Origin: Paroedura picta | Taxonomy: Eukaryota; Chordata; Lepidosauria; Squamata; Gekkonidae | Assembly (NCBI RefSeq): GCF_049243985.1 | Contig: NC_135386.1 | Coordinates: 18,630,202-18,694,201 of the forward strand | DNA: 64,000 nt | Reading direction: 5' to 3' | Shown here: piece after piece, positions 1 through 10,095 of the stretch | How the letters are laid out: each line of letters begins with the position of its first letter | Position numbering within the stretch: position 1 is the first letter of the stretch | Notes under the pieces: model-generated | The model's input: the letters and a program-made list of their open reading frames with translations, nothing else | What the model was told of the DNA's origin: nothing | Database searches by the model: none | Made by a program: the position numbers and the translations under genes

Positions 1-94
1 AACCCAGTGGCTGGGGGGTGCACACTCTTCTTTGTTTGTTCTGAACAGCCATCCCTTCATTCATTTGGCGGTGCCTGTCCTAGTGAATCCGGCC

Positions 95-283
95 GAGAGT
101 AATCCTTCGTTAGAAAATTCAGCGCTAATTGCTGGCAAGGAGCCACTTGGCTCTTGCTTCCCACCCGTGTTTTAAGCAAACATTTATGCATGGAAGATTT
201 ACTGCCAGGTATCCAGCAGATCACTGTACATTTGCCACTAATTAAGGCTAATTAAAACAATTAAGTGGCTGCGGAGCCACAGT
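95..283. promoter_or_regulatory. Candidate conserved non-coding element
   Basis: AT-richer block in GC-rich surroundings with homeodomain-type cores GCGCTAATTGC, CACTAATTAAGGCTAATTAA and ACAATTAAGTGG, plus ATTTATGCATGG. No repeat is recognised. It lies about 12.4 kb beyond the TLE3 3' end. Confidence 0.4.
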
Positions 284-802
284 GCGAAGGGGGGCCTCCA
301 CCTGTCCTTTCCACGCAGGCCGCCCTGCCCACAGGGCCAAGGTCCCCGTCCTGACTGAGGGAAGCCGATGGGTCATTTCCCCAAGCGGGAGTCAGTTCTC
401 CTCTGCTCAGCCGAGCCCAGGCTCTGGCACATTCATAATCAAAGTTGTGGGTGGGCCCCCGCAGGCACACCCCCCCTGCCCCACCAAGGCTTCTGTTCTG
501 AATAATTTATCCTCCGCTGTTTGAAGGCCTGGGCTGCACTGGGCCCTTCGCTTGCTCGCGGTGTCCCAGCCTCCTGTCCACACCACATGCCTTTCCAGAT
601 GTTGTGGTTGCACATGTGCACAGGAGCCCAGGCAACCAAGACCCACAGGCACGGCCTCCCCTAGTCGGGCCATCTGGATGGCTGCAGTGCTTAAGGTGAA
701 AACACACCTTCATGGAGGGGGGGCGGGCGGGCGTAGAAAGCGTTGGATGTTTTGACTCTGTGAAAGAGAATCTGGGAGAGAGGAGGGTAACAGGATCCTT
801 AC
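284..802. other. No gene seen
   Basis: GC-rich unique-looking sequence. One ATCAAAG core lies near 438; otherwise nothing is recognised. Confidence 0.5.
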
Positions 803-1119
803 GAGAGCCAGCCTGGTGTTGTGGGTAGAATCTTAGAATAACAGAGTTGGAAGGGACCTCCTGGGTCATCTAGTCCAACCCCCTGCACTATGCAGGGTAG
901 TGGTTTCTAGTCTGGAGAACTGGATTTGATTCTACTCTGCACCACATACAGCCAGCTGGGTGACCTTGGGCCAGCCCAGTTCTCTCAGAGCTCTCTCAGC
1001 CCATCTACTTCACAGGGCGTCTGTTGCAGGGAGAGGAAGGGACGGCGATTGGATGCTGCTTTGAGACTCCTCCTGGTAGTGAAAAATGGGGCATAAAAAA
1101 CAACTCTTCTTCTTCTTCT
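803..1119 (+). repeat. Sauria-type SINE, nearly full length, split by a CR1 insertion
   Basis: Head GAGAGCCAGCCTGGTGTTGT, then after the CR1 piece GGAGAACTGGATTTGATTCT (B-box-like), GGTGACCTTGGGCCAGCCCA, CTCTCAGAGCTCTCTCAGCC and GCTTTGAGACTCC, ending in (CTT)n. The order and orientation are those of the squamate Sauria SINE: tRNA head and RTE-like tail. Confidence 0.85.
825..896 (-). repeat. CR1 LINE 3' end inserted in the SINE
   Basis: Reverse complement reads CCTGCATAGTGCAGGGGGTT, GGACTAGATGACC, GGTCCCTTCCAACTCTG and TTATTCTAAGATTCTA, the CR1 3' terminus with its octamer tail. Severely 5'-truncated. Near-repeats TTGTGG and TAGTGG border it. Confidence 0.75.
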
Positions 1120-2241
1120 CTCAGTGGGGTCCCCTTGGCATTCGGCCCCATCCTCTCATCAGCTAGATGCCCTGAAGTCTGTCTTTTATCTTTTGCAGAG
1201 GATCAGGGATACAGCATAAAGCTATATATAAACAGCAAATAGGAAGCATAGACGATCACGAAGACCTATAGAAGATGGAAATGCAACAGGAGAGCCAAAG
1301 CAACCAGAGTGGGAGTGGAGTGTAGGTCTGTACAGAATCAGCACTCTGTCAAGCTGCCCCCCCCCCACACTCCCACCTCAGGCCTCTGACTGCCGAGAAA
1401 CTTGCAAAAAGCTAGGGATTTCTGCCTCTGACAAAGGTTCTCGGCTGGCTGTAGTTTCCAAGAGCACCTCTGCCCCTCAAGGGAAGGGAGTGTTGGGTTC
1501 CTGCTCAATATTTCATGAGGGTCTTCAGTTACAGTCCCTTTGAAAACTCACCTGAAAGGTGACTTGTCATCCTAGATCTGCTACGAGGTGTAATCCTCTT
1601 CACGGCTGTGCAGAACTGGAGACGGGGTGACCAGGAGGGATCATTGACTCGGTGATTGGAAGACAAACACAGCTGCAGTCCAGAGGGGTGGAGCGGGGTG
1701 GGGGGGAGTGCACTCTGGGCTTGGATGGTGCATTATGTGCTGTCAAGCGGCTTCCAGTATCAATTCAGATTACACACTCAGCCAGACGTGAAATATATTC
1801 GGCAGCCTTGGGACAATCACTCTTCCCTGCCCCAATTATCAATATAAATGCAGGCCCATCTGTGGATGCTTAAATCCAGAGACTGGGGCCATGGACAGAC
1901 ACAGACACAGATCTTGCGACAACATCCACAAGTCTGCTGAAAAACCTGACATGGCTTGTTTAGAGATGAGGGGCAATTGCCACTATCCCCACACCTGGAA
2001 TACCTGCAGTCACAACAGTATTGCCCATTTTCAACCCTTTCCTGGGCTTTTATTTTGAATCTCCCCTCATTTTTTCTTTTTTTTTGTAGAGGTCTAAAAC
2101 ACCCTATTTTCCTAATGCTCAGGGGGCCAAAACTCACCTACCTGTGCTAAGGTAGCAAAAGGTACAGCGTCTGTGACTTTCTAATCCACTGAATTCACAG
2201 TGTAAATTCTGTAAATATACCAGGAAATATAATATTAGTAA
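1120..2241. other. No gene seen
   Basis: Mixed composition with C-runs near 1360 and a T-run near 2075. A weak likeness to the 5S-SINE tail (GTGCTGTCAAGCGGCTTCC) near 1737. No coding or RNA gene signal. Confidence 0.5.
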
Positions 2242-2444
2242 GGTGACCAGATTGTCCCACTTTTGGAGGGACATCTGGGGGCACCTGGCAAATTGTACTT
2301 GTTGAAATTAAAAATATATATATTACAATACTATTTTTGCATTCTATGAAAATTTTTGTTGCTCCATATAGACCAAATTTCAATCAAGACCCCCCCCCCC
2401 CGATCAATGGTGTCCCGCTTTACCAATGTTAAAATCTGGTCACC
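2242..2444. repeat. Non-autonomous DNA transposon with GGTGACCAGATT termini
   Basis: Terminal inverted repeats GGTGACCAGATT (2242) and AATCTGGTCACC (ending 2444), with further inner matches (GGGACA), flanked on both sides by ATAATATTA, which may include the target duplication. About 203 bp, non-coding. GGTGACCAGA ends are shared by a MITE group common in reptiles; the superfamily is not assigned. Confidence 0.7.
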
Positions 2445-2939
2445 ATAATATTATACACCTGGCTGTAAATGATGCATCTGATGTTCTTGAAGCAATAAAA
2501 TAAATGTATGTTTGGTATAAGAAAATATGGCAAGCATTGCATTTGCATATTCCCACAGGGCTCTGTGCTGAGATACGGCTGGGCTGGTAAGAGCCACGCA
2601 GACACCAAAGCCTAAACTTACACCGTAAATAATTAACTTTTGGGGGCTAATCACGCCCCAGGTATTTCACCCACCACCTCCCCTGTAATGGAGCATTCTC
2701 CCCTTTCAAAACTGAGCAGCCTCGCCATGCCTGGCTGACCGGCGTGCAGAGAAGGCCACCCACGCTGCATAGCTCTCGACCCCCAGGGCTTGAGGACATC
2801 GAATGATTTATTTTTAGGCTCCCCCCCCCCCCGAATAATCCCCAACGCAGAGTGGGCCTCTTTCACTGCTGCCGCGCTCTGAGTCCACAGGCGTCCCTTG
2901 AGCTGCCTGGCTCTTTCCTTTCCCAACCAGCACTGCCAG

Positions 2940-3640
2940 CTCCCAATATACCTTGTGATGGTGAGTTCCCCAGGTTATCGGCAGCAAATCTGGAGCTTTT
3001 TCATTTGGGCTTGTTTCCTCTGATCTACGGCAGAGCTCCTGTGCTGGCTCCGTACAGAATTTGAAGTTTGCCTGACCACACGGTTTGCAGATAACCAGAG
3101 GCCTGACCACGGGGCTTAATTTCCCAGAAATTTTCCCTTGCATGAGCCCCCAAACTGTCTAAGGCCCAGCTTTTAAATTTAAACTGCATAGTTCACCAGC
3201 GAGGTGTCTTTCACTCCCCTCCCCCCCCTCGTTTCTATTTTCCCAGCTGCCTGTTGCTCTCTGTGTGACCCCACCCCGGAAATTGGGGTCAAGGGCTTGT
3301 TAATGCGACCATATTTAAAGACACCCCCCCCCTCAGACAAACACACGCACCCTCCTGCCCATGGCTGGCCCTCCTCAGAGGAGACAAGCCCTTTCCCCAG
3401 ATTAAAGTATTTGGCTTTTCCCGGATTAGATGCTTCACCCTCAGTGGAGGGGAAGCATTTTGCATTTCAAAAATCCTTCAGCAAACAGAGCGGTTTGTCT
3501 TTTGTGTTTGCTAATTTAAAAACAAATATTTGCCTGCCAAGGAATACAGTCTCTTAGGATGAGCTATTAATAGGATAATTAGGCAGCTAGTAATGAAAAG
3601 GATTGCTGATCATTATGGCAAGATTTGTTTTGGCATCTGA
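2940..3640. promoter_or_regulatory. Candidate conserved non-coding elements (two blocks)
   Basis: 2940-3160 and 3390-3640 are AT-richer and free of repeats. The second contains GTGTTTGCTAATTTAAAAAC, GAGCTATTAATAGGATAATT and TAATGAAAAGGATTGCTGAT, typical of homeodomain/SOX-bound enhancers. Between them lies GC-rich sequence with C-runs. Confidence 0.4.
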
Positions 3641-4489
3641 AGGCAGAAAAGAGAAGCCGGAGTGGGGGGGTGGGGAGGACGGCACACCTACCTGGGAGTT
3701 AATGAGAAGGTACCTGAAAGAGCAAACAGGCCATCTTTCGGTTTGAACTTCTGAAGAGCCACCAAGGCAAGCAAGAACGTGGGGCTGGGCAGGAGCGTCC
3801 CAGATCCCTCGGGCGGTCAAGGAATCACACAAGCCAGTCCTAGAACAACCGAGCCTCAATGCTCCGTGGAAGGTGAGGCTCCTGTGCTTTGGTCACCTCA
3901 TAAGAAGACCAAGGTCGCTGGAAATGACAATCAGGCCTCAGAAAGCAGCAGCAGAAGAGAGAAACTCCACAGGAGATGGACAAACTCCATGACGGAAGCC
4001 ACCAGGGCCCTCCTCTAGCAAGACCTGAGCCAGGCTGGGAGAAGTTCCTATTCTAACTATGCTCAAAACCTACCAGCCTCTAATGCCCCCTGCAGGACAC
4101 TCTGCATATTCTGCTCCATCGTCCTCGTGGCAGATCTGGCAGTGCCATGGGGGGGGTGTGTGTGGTGACTGGCGACAGGGTGCCTACTGGGAATCCAGGG
4201 CAAGGTTGGTAGAAGGGGAGGTGGGAGGAGCCAGGTCAAGGGGCCTTGATCCCAAACAACCAAGATTGGCAGCGGATTCCAATCACGCTGCAAGCTTTGA
4301 GGCGCCAACAGACCCCTTTCGGCCAGACCCTCCCTGAAGAGGAGCAGGCAGGCTGGCCCTGACGCTGCACCCTCCCCCCAGGCGCACAGAGAAATGGGGA
4401 GGGCGCCCCACAGAACAGGCTGCTTCCAGTTTCCTGAGCAAAATGCCTTTGCCGTGTTCTCCGCATGCGCCCCCAAAGATGAAAGGGCT

Positions 4490-4650
4490 CTGAGCGTGCT
4501 CAGCTTAATCGGAGTGTGCGTGAGGGAAGGGCTGAGAAGGCCCGCTTATTGAATTATAAAGGAACTTCAAGGATATTGAAGTCGGGATTGTAATACTTTG
4601 TGGAATTTGGAGGAGTTATTTGATCACAACAAGCCACCGAGAAAGTATTT
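4490..4650. promoter_or_regulatory. Candidate conserved non-coding element
   Basis: Starts with the inverted repeat CTGAGCGTGCTCAG and continues with TTATTGAATTATAAAGGAAC, GTCGGGATTGTAATACTTTG and TTATTTGATCACAAC. No repeat is recognised. Confidence 0.35.
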
Positions 4651-4869
4651 TGCTTGCTGGCTTCTCCCCCTGCCTTGCCGGAACAAAACAGGGCAGCCCG
4701 TTGGCTCTTCAGGGTTGTTGGGGGGTGTGCTTAGCTCATCCTGGAGCCGGGCTCTCGGAGAAGGCAGCAGGGACCATTTAGTGACACCCCAAAGTTGGCC
4801 CTGGTCAATTGTGTGGGTTGGTTTTAGGCCAGTTTCCCACTGTCTGGAGCACTTTTAGACAAAGAACCA

Positions 4870-4935
4870 GGCCGGGAAGCTAAGCCGCCTTTGCCCTGCA
4901 TAGTATTTGGATGGGCAACCTCAAGGAATGCCTGG
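4870..4935 (+). repeat. 5S-rRNA-derived SINE fragment
   Basis: GGGAAGCTAAGCCGCC and TAGTATTTGGATGGGCAACC correspond to the A-box to C-box part of 5S rRNA as carried by the SINE. Confidence 0.6.
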
Positions 4936-5089
4936 CGCACCTTGCAGAGACAGGCCACGACCAGCCGCCTCTAACCACCTCAAAGCCCCCACGGGGCCAC
5001 CAGAAGTCAGCTGTCGCTTGAGGGCCCTTTCCAACACCCCCCCCCCAGCCCTATCCATCCTTTTCCCCAGCCGAATTCCACAAAGCGCT

Positions 5090-5285
5090 TGGCCCTTCCC
5101 CGTAATGCTACCGTGCAAAGTTCATCAAGAGTTAATGAGTGACTGGCCGGGCCAGTGGTTTGGTCCCTCCCCACCCACCACCTTCCCCGGGACAGCTTCT
5201 GCGGTTCGGCTCCGTAAGAGGATTGCACCGATTAAAGGAAATCATGAGACAGGCGAGGCAAATTGCAGGCCCCGTCAGGTTTCCC
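5090..5285. promoter_or_regulatory. Candidate conserved non-coding element
   Basis: Contains GCAAAGTTCATCAAGAGTTA, ATGAGTGACTGG and GAGGATTGCACCGATTAAAG then AAATCATGAGACAGG. Unique, without repeat signature. Confidence 0.3.
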
Positions 5286-5295
5286 AGCAGAGATT

Positions 5296-5325
5296 AGAGG
5301 AGGAGGAGGAGGAGGAGGAGGAGGG
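5296..5325 (+). repeat. (GAG)n microsatellite
   Basis: About ten uninterrupted GAG units; reading frames through it are poly-Glu or poly-Leu artefacts. Confidence 0.9.
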
Positions 5326-6355
5326 GGTGGGGGCTGGTGGGAATGGCCAACGACAAGCTTGGTGACCTAAACTTGTTTGGAGGGCTGGCTTTCCGCCCCA
5401 CAACTTTACCTTCAACACAGACAGAGAGGAAGAGAGGAGAGAGAGACACCCCCCTTATCAGCGTGCACCCTCCTTCTGGTTTCCTGTGGCTGAGCAAAGG
5501 GGCTCCATCCGTTTGCACCCTCCAAGCACACGCCAAGGCAATTCGCTGCCGGCTGAGCCTGCCCTTGGCCCCTGTCTGTGACCCACATTTCAAGAACTGC
5601 CCCGTCATCTGGTCTCCCAGCTCTGATGTAGCTTCTCTTCACTGAATCTGCCTCATTAAGAAGCCACAGGTCCTCGTCTGTCCCCAGGTCTGAGCACTCT
5701 TAAAATACACCTGCTGGGCTGTTTACCCTCCCTCTAAGGAGCCACACTCTCAGGAAAGAGCGCTGGAGACTGCAGGAATCCGGCACAATGAGCACACCGG
5801 CTTCTGCCACACGCACGAGCTCATAAAGCACTGGGAGAGGACACAGGATCTTGCCAGCTAAACACCAGGCCACATTCCGGCCAGCCCTCGCCAAGTTTCC
5901 ACTCCCCCCAAGTTGCCAGAGGGAAAAGAACTTGGAAATGCGTTGGCTTGTCCTGTCCCATCCCGTCTTCTGCAGGCTCTGTTCCCGGGAAGGACTTTGG
6001 CACTGGGGAAGGGACAGGGTGGGGGTAGGTTGCGGTGCCCACCCAGGGGCCCTGGCCGGCTCTTCCTTTGGACCGTCCGCATCCTCCTGCCCCTCTCCAA
6101 GGCGCTCCCAGACGTCCACCTCACCGTTGTCCTTCAGAGCTGTTCGGAAGGCTTTGGCCCTCTTGCACCTGGGCCCGCCTGGCGCAAAGAACGGAGGAGG
6201 AGGAGGAGGAGGGCTTTTTGCTTGTGGTCCTGAAACGCCGGCAAGAGACGGGCCCCTGCTTGCCATGTTCATCCTCCGCTGACTAAGTTCCTTTCGGTTC
6301 CTGTGGCTGATCAAAGCGAAAGCCCTGCCCTTGTGCTGAACTCGCTGCAAAGCCC

Positions 6356-6387
6356 GGGGGGGGGGGTGAGGTTTCACCCCCCCCCCC
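6356..6387. repeat. Perfect poly(G)/poly(C) hairpin
   Basis: Eleven G, then TGA-GGTT-TCA, then twelve C: a 14-bp perfect stem with a 4-nt loop. No terminator function is expected in this genome. Confidence 0.8.
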
Positions 6388-6663
6388 CAGGACTGATTCA
6401 AGCTCTATTCATAACTTCGATACGAGCCACTCGGTCACACTCATCCAGGTGGCCTGAGCAAGGCCCACCTGCTCTTCCTGCAGACTCTTTGCAAGCCTCC
6501 CTGGGAACTCCCAGCCTGATAAGGGAGTCAGAGGTTTGCGGCAGGCCAATGTGCCAGTCCCACCCCTGTGCGTTCAGAGGTCCTGGCCAACTCCAGGCAG
6601 AGCCGGGCTTTGGCTGTCTCCACCAAGCCCCCATTTCCCAACAAATCCAGGGTGGTCTCCCTT

Positions 6664-6735
6664 CCAAGGCCTAACCAGGGCCAACCCTGCTTAGCCCCCG
6701 AGAGCTCATGAGACTGGGCCACCCTGGGCCACGCA
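6664..6735 (-). repeat. 5S-rRNA-derived SINE fragment
   Basis: Reverse orientation: AACCAGGGCCAACCCTGCTT then AGCCCCCGAGAGCTCATGAG mirrors the 5S segment AGCTAAGCAGGGT. Confidence 0.55.
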
Positions 6736-7083
6736 GGCTGGGTCATTTCCTCCCCTGCACCTGTGGGATCCCAAAGACAATAGTGAGAAAGTCCTGAGAT
6801 GACACATGGGGAGGGGGGAAGCCCAGTGGCTCACTTATGCCCCCTCCCAGCCAGGAAGTGCCAACAGGAGGGAGCATCACCTTCCTTCCCCTTTCAGCGT
6901 ACTCAGGGGCCCAGATCCCGGCCCTCTATCACGTCCCTCTTGGGGCGATTGCTTCTCTGCAGCCTCAGGGTCCATAGGCCTCTGCCTGGGCTGTCACACT
7001 GACATTTCGATTACTCTGCTAGCAACAGATCGATAGGTATGGATTAGCAGGCTGAGCTGCCGGCCGAATCCCAGAGAACAGAC

Positions 7084-7084
<1 letters not shown>

Positions 7085-7134
<50 letters not shown>
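7085..7134 (+). repeat. (GT)25 microsatellite
   Basis: Fifty bases of uninterrupted GT, ending in GCGCATG. Likely polymorphic. Confidence 0.95.
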
Positions 7135-7138
<4 letters not shown>

Positions 7139-7216
7139 ATGTTCAGGCCAGAGCTTGGCTATGGTGAACTGGAGACCCCGCCCACCAATAATCCCCCTGC
7201 AGCTTGCAGGGAATGA

Positions 7217-7303
7217 ATCTGAGGAAGTGCACCTGCGCACGAAAGCTCATACCTTGAATAAACCTTTGGCTGGTCTCACAGATGCCTGATTGGACTCCAA
7301 TCT
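7217..7303 (+). repeat. Foldback-family repeat fragment
   Basis: TCTGAGGAAGTGCACCTGCG, CACGAAAGCTCATACCTTGA, ATAAACCTTTGGCTGGTCTC then CCTGATTGGACTCCAATCT. One arm of the family described at 53972-54228. Confidence 0.65.
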
Positions 7304-7559
7304 TGCTTTCTCCTTGGCTACCTCTGCTGAGAGTCATGCAGTAACTCTCACAGCCAGCCTGGCCACAGAAACTAGGCGACAGGCCACTCCCAGCGTCTCC
7401 CTCCATCTCCCTATGGGGGGGGGAGATCTTCCTTGCACCCCCTCTCTGGGTGACTGGGCCCTGGGGTGCAAAGGGATGGACAGGGTCCAAGTTGGTTTCA
7501 TTTGCACCTTACGGTTCTCCCGCATGGTGTCACCAGTTTCCATCATTTTCCTCTTTTCC

Positions 7560-7712
7560 ACTTTCTCACAACAGCTCTGTGAGGTAGGACTGGCCAAGGT
7601 CACCCAGCAAGCTTCTGTAGCAGGATAGTTTCAAGCCTGGGTCCTCCAGGTACTGTTTATTTATAGCTGCATTTATGACCCACGATGATCTCTGGGGACT
7701 CAGGGCAGGTTG
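7560..7712 (-). repeat. Old SINE and LINE-tail fragments
   Basis: 7560-7625 carries CTCACAACAGCTCTGTGAGG and CCAAGGTCACCCAGCAAGCT, a MIR/CORE-like SINE middle in reverse. 7645-7712 carries CTCTGGGGACTCAGGGCAGG, the reverse of a LINE-type 3' tail. Both are diverged. Confidence 0.45.
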
Positions 7713-8329
7713 CAACAAAACAAAACACGTAAACAGGACAAAACACAGTGTAAAATTAGCGGACAGAAAACATGAAATGAGCACCAGCTGTGGCTTGGCT
7801 CCCTCCATCCTGCAGGAAGGGGCAGGGGCAGGTCATGAGACCCTTTAGCCAGAGTAAATTCAGTTCAGTTTGGTGGGTTTCCAGCGGGGGGGGGGCAGTG
7901 CCTTCAGACGCTCTACTTGTCTGATACTCTTAACCGCCCCCCCCCCCCCGACTCCTTCAGGCTCTTCCATCTGCAAACAGTGTCTCTGTTAGCCTTCCTG
8001 GGGGGGGGGGGGAGATAATTCTTTATCTGCCGCTGTTCACAGAGCAGCAAGGCCTGGCCGAGGGGCAGGACCCCTTAATCGGCCATTGTCCTGTCTGCTC
8101 CCTAGGGCGAGGGGCGCAACCTGGCCTCCCCCATTAGCTCTGCAACAGCCATTTCCTTTGACATCGCCTGGCCAGGGGCACCAACAGACCCAAGAAGCCC
8201 ACCCCCCCTCAACAAACACTGGGGGAAGATACGCTTCCTGGGGACCCCCCCCCTTTCCCGGGGGTTGCCATGCAAGTGGAAAATATCCGAGCGCTCTCAA
8301 AGACTTTTGGGGGGGGGGGGGAAGAGTGC

Positions 8330-8470
8330 CGTGGAATCTTTTGAAATGCTCTTTCCGCGTTTTAAGAGCCCAAAACGGGGATGGAACTCCAAAGGCAGGC
8401 AGAAATAATCCCACCGCCGTGGCCCCTGAAAGGATTATTCTAATTGCTCTGCTTATTAAAAGATCAGAGG
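8330..8470. promoter_or_regulatory. Candidate conserved non-coding element
   Basis: GAATCTTTTGAAATGCTCTT, CAGAAATAATCCC and AAGGATTATTCTAATTGCTC then TTATTAAAAGATC, between long C/G runs. Confidence 0.35.
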
Positions 8471-8934
8471 GGCCGGGCTCAACCCCCCCCCCCCCGCCGC
8501 CCTCCCTCCCCGCAACCTGAGAGCGGGTATGAGCCAGGCCCTGAAAGCGGGACCCACGCTGGGGACAGGGGGTGGGGGGCGGCCTTGAGTCAACAGAGGG
8601 AACAAACAGTCCCAAGGGGGCAGCCCTGACAGGCTTTGTGGGCGCCTGAATAGGGGGCTAAACCGCCCTGGGGACGGCCCTGCAATTCGGCCTCTCAAGT
8701 GCGCAGACCGTGGCTGGCTCTTTTCAGACGCAAATGCCTCTGCCGGGGGGGGGGGGGGTCATGCTGCGCCACTATGAATCAGGCAGAGAAGGGCTGCCTG
8801 GTTGTCGGCCTGTCCCCCCCCCCTTCCCCTCCCTGTTAAGCCTCATCATTTCTTGCTGCGCCTCCCTGGGGGAGAGGAGCACAGATGGTCTCTCCTGACC
8901 TCCTATTTATCATCTCTGCAAAAGCCTTCAGTGT

Positions 8935-9070
8935 GCCCAAGCCATTCACGGAGGGAGCCTGTTTGTTGCTGCTGATGAGGATTGTTAATTTGCACAGCAG
9001 TCTCATTAGGCCTAAACCACCAATTAATTTCTTTTGTTCTCATTAAACGGCCGATTCCTAAACATTTCGG
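8935..9070. promoter_or_regulatory. Candidate conserved non-coding element
   Basis: GATGAGGATTGTTAATTTGC, CACCAATTAATTTCTTTTGT and CTCATTAAACGGCCGATT in otherwise GC-rich DNA. Homeodomain-type TAATT cores; no repeat. Confidence 0.4.
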
Positions 9071-9870
9071 GGTTGACAATGCAGGGCCCAGCCAAACGCT
9101 TGGGTCCCAACGCCAGCCTGGGCCCGCTGGCCGGCCGGGGGAGACGTCTGGGAAGGCAGGTGAGCCGCAAGGGGAGGGGAGGGGAGGGGGGCGGCCGCTT
9201 CATCAGGCCCAAGTCAGCCGTGCCAAACGGCTCATTAAATGCCCCCTCGCACCAGTAAACAAGACGCCAGGCCAGGCACCGGCTCTGTGCTTTGAGCGGG
9301 ACCCGGGGAGGATCAGGTGTCGGGAACTGGGAGCCCCTGGCTGCCTTCTTCTTCGGCAACAGCCCTTTCCAAGGAGCCAGGAATACGACCCCGGGGCGTG
9401 CCTGTGTGGTGGGCCTGCTCCTGTCCCCTGCAGAAGAGCCCCTAGGCTGGCTTGGAAGCCTCTGGGCCCTCAGCTGGGCTTCCTGGGGCCAGGCAGAGGA
9501 CTTTGCCAGTGGTCAGGCAGGCCTTGCCCCGTCCCGGCCTCCTCTTGTGCCTTGGGGCTGGAACGCCCCCCTCCGCCCTCCCGTAGGCAGAAGTCTGTGG
9601 CACAGCCCCACCCCCTCCAGACAGACAGACACACCATGCACCATACTTATCAGGTTGCCCCAGCATGGCTTGCACTCCTAAGCAAGAATGACAAAACAAA
9701 CAGAAGGACAACAAGAGCAATTAAGAGGAACAAACTCTTCTGGAACGAGCTGTGCCTGCCCAGGAACGCTTAGAGCCGGAATTAAACTTGCTTGGTCTTC
9801 ACGGGGGCCCCGGACTCAAACTTCGGTTCGGCATTTCAAAGCAGGCTCCTTCCCTCTGCTCCCTGTTCTG
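9071..9870. other. No gene seen
   Basis: GC-rich. A short motif-rich patch near 9690-9750 (AAGAGCAATTAAGAGG) is the only notable point. Confidence 0.5.
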
Positions 9871-9877
9871 GGAGATG

Positions 9878-10095
9878 GAGCACAGCGGCTAAAAGAACAA
9901 GGGGCGACCCGGGAAGTCCCCAGTTCAAATCTCACAGCGGGTCTTGGGCAAGTCTCACACTTGGTGACGCTTCACAATGCCGGGATCACAACGCGAGGCT
10001 TTCCACGGCCTGAAGGAGTCTCAAAGCGGCTTCCGATCGCCTTCCCTTCCTCTTTCCACAACCTGCTGAGAAAGCTCTGAGAGAACAGCTCCAAC
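9878..10095. repeat. tRNA-like SINE head (+) next to a Sauria-type SINE piece (-)
   Basis: 9878-9950 has a degenerate A-box region and the B-box-like AGTTCAAATCTCACAG on the plus strand. 10010-10095 has GAAGGAGTCTCAAAGCGGCT, TTCCCTTCCTC and AAAGCTCTGAGAGAAC, the Sauria tail in reverse. Two fragments side by side, not a tRNA gene. Confidence 0.5.

Noticed and set aside
4870-4935. 5S rRNA gene
   Set aside because: Only part of the 5S sequence is present, diverged and joined to SINE-type sequence; the same holds at 14775, 48400, 60150, 62955 and 63750.
7019-7240. Protein with poly-His-Thr or poly-Cys-Val run
   Set aside because: Both come from translating the (GT)25 microsatellite.
9878-9950. 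tRNA gene
   Set aside because: A B-box-like motif is present but no cloverleaf can be formed; it is a SINE head.
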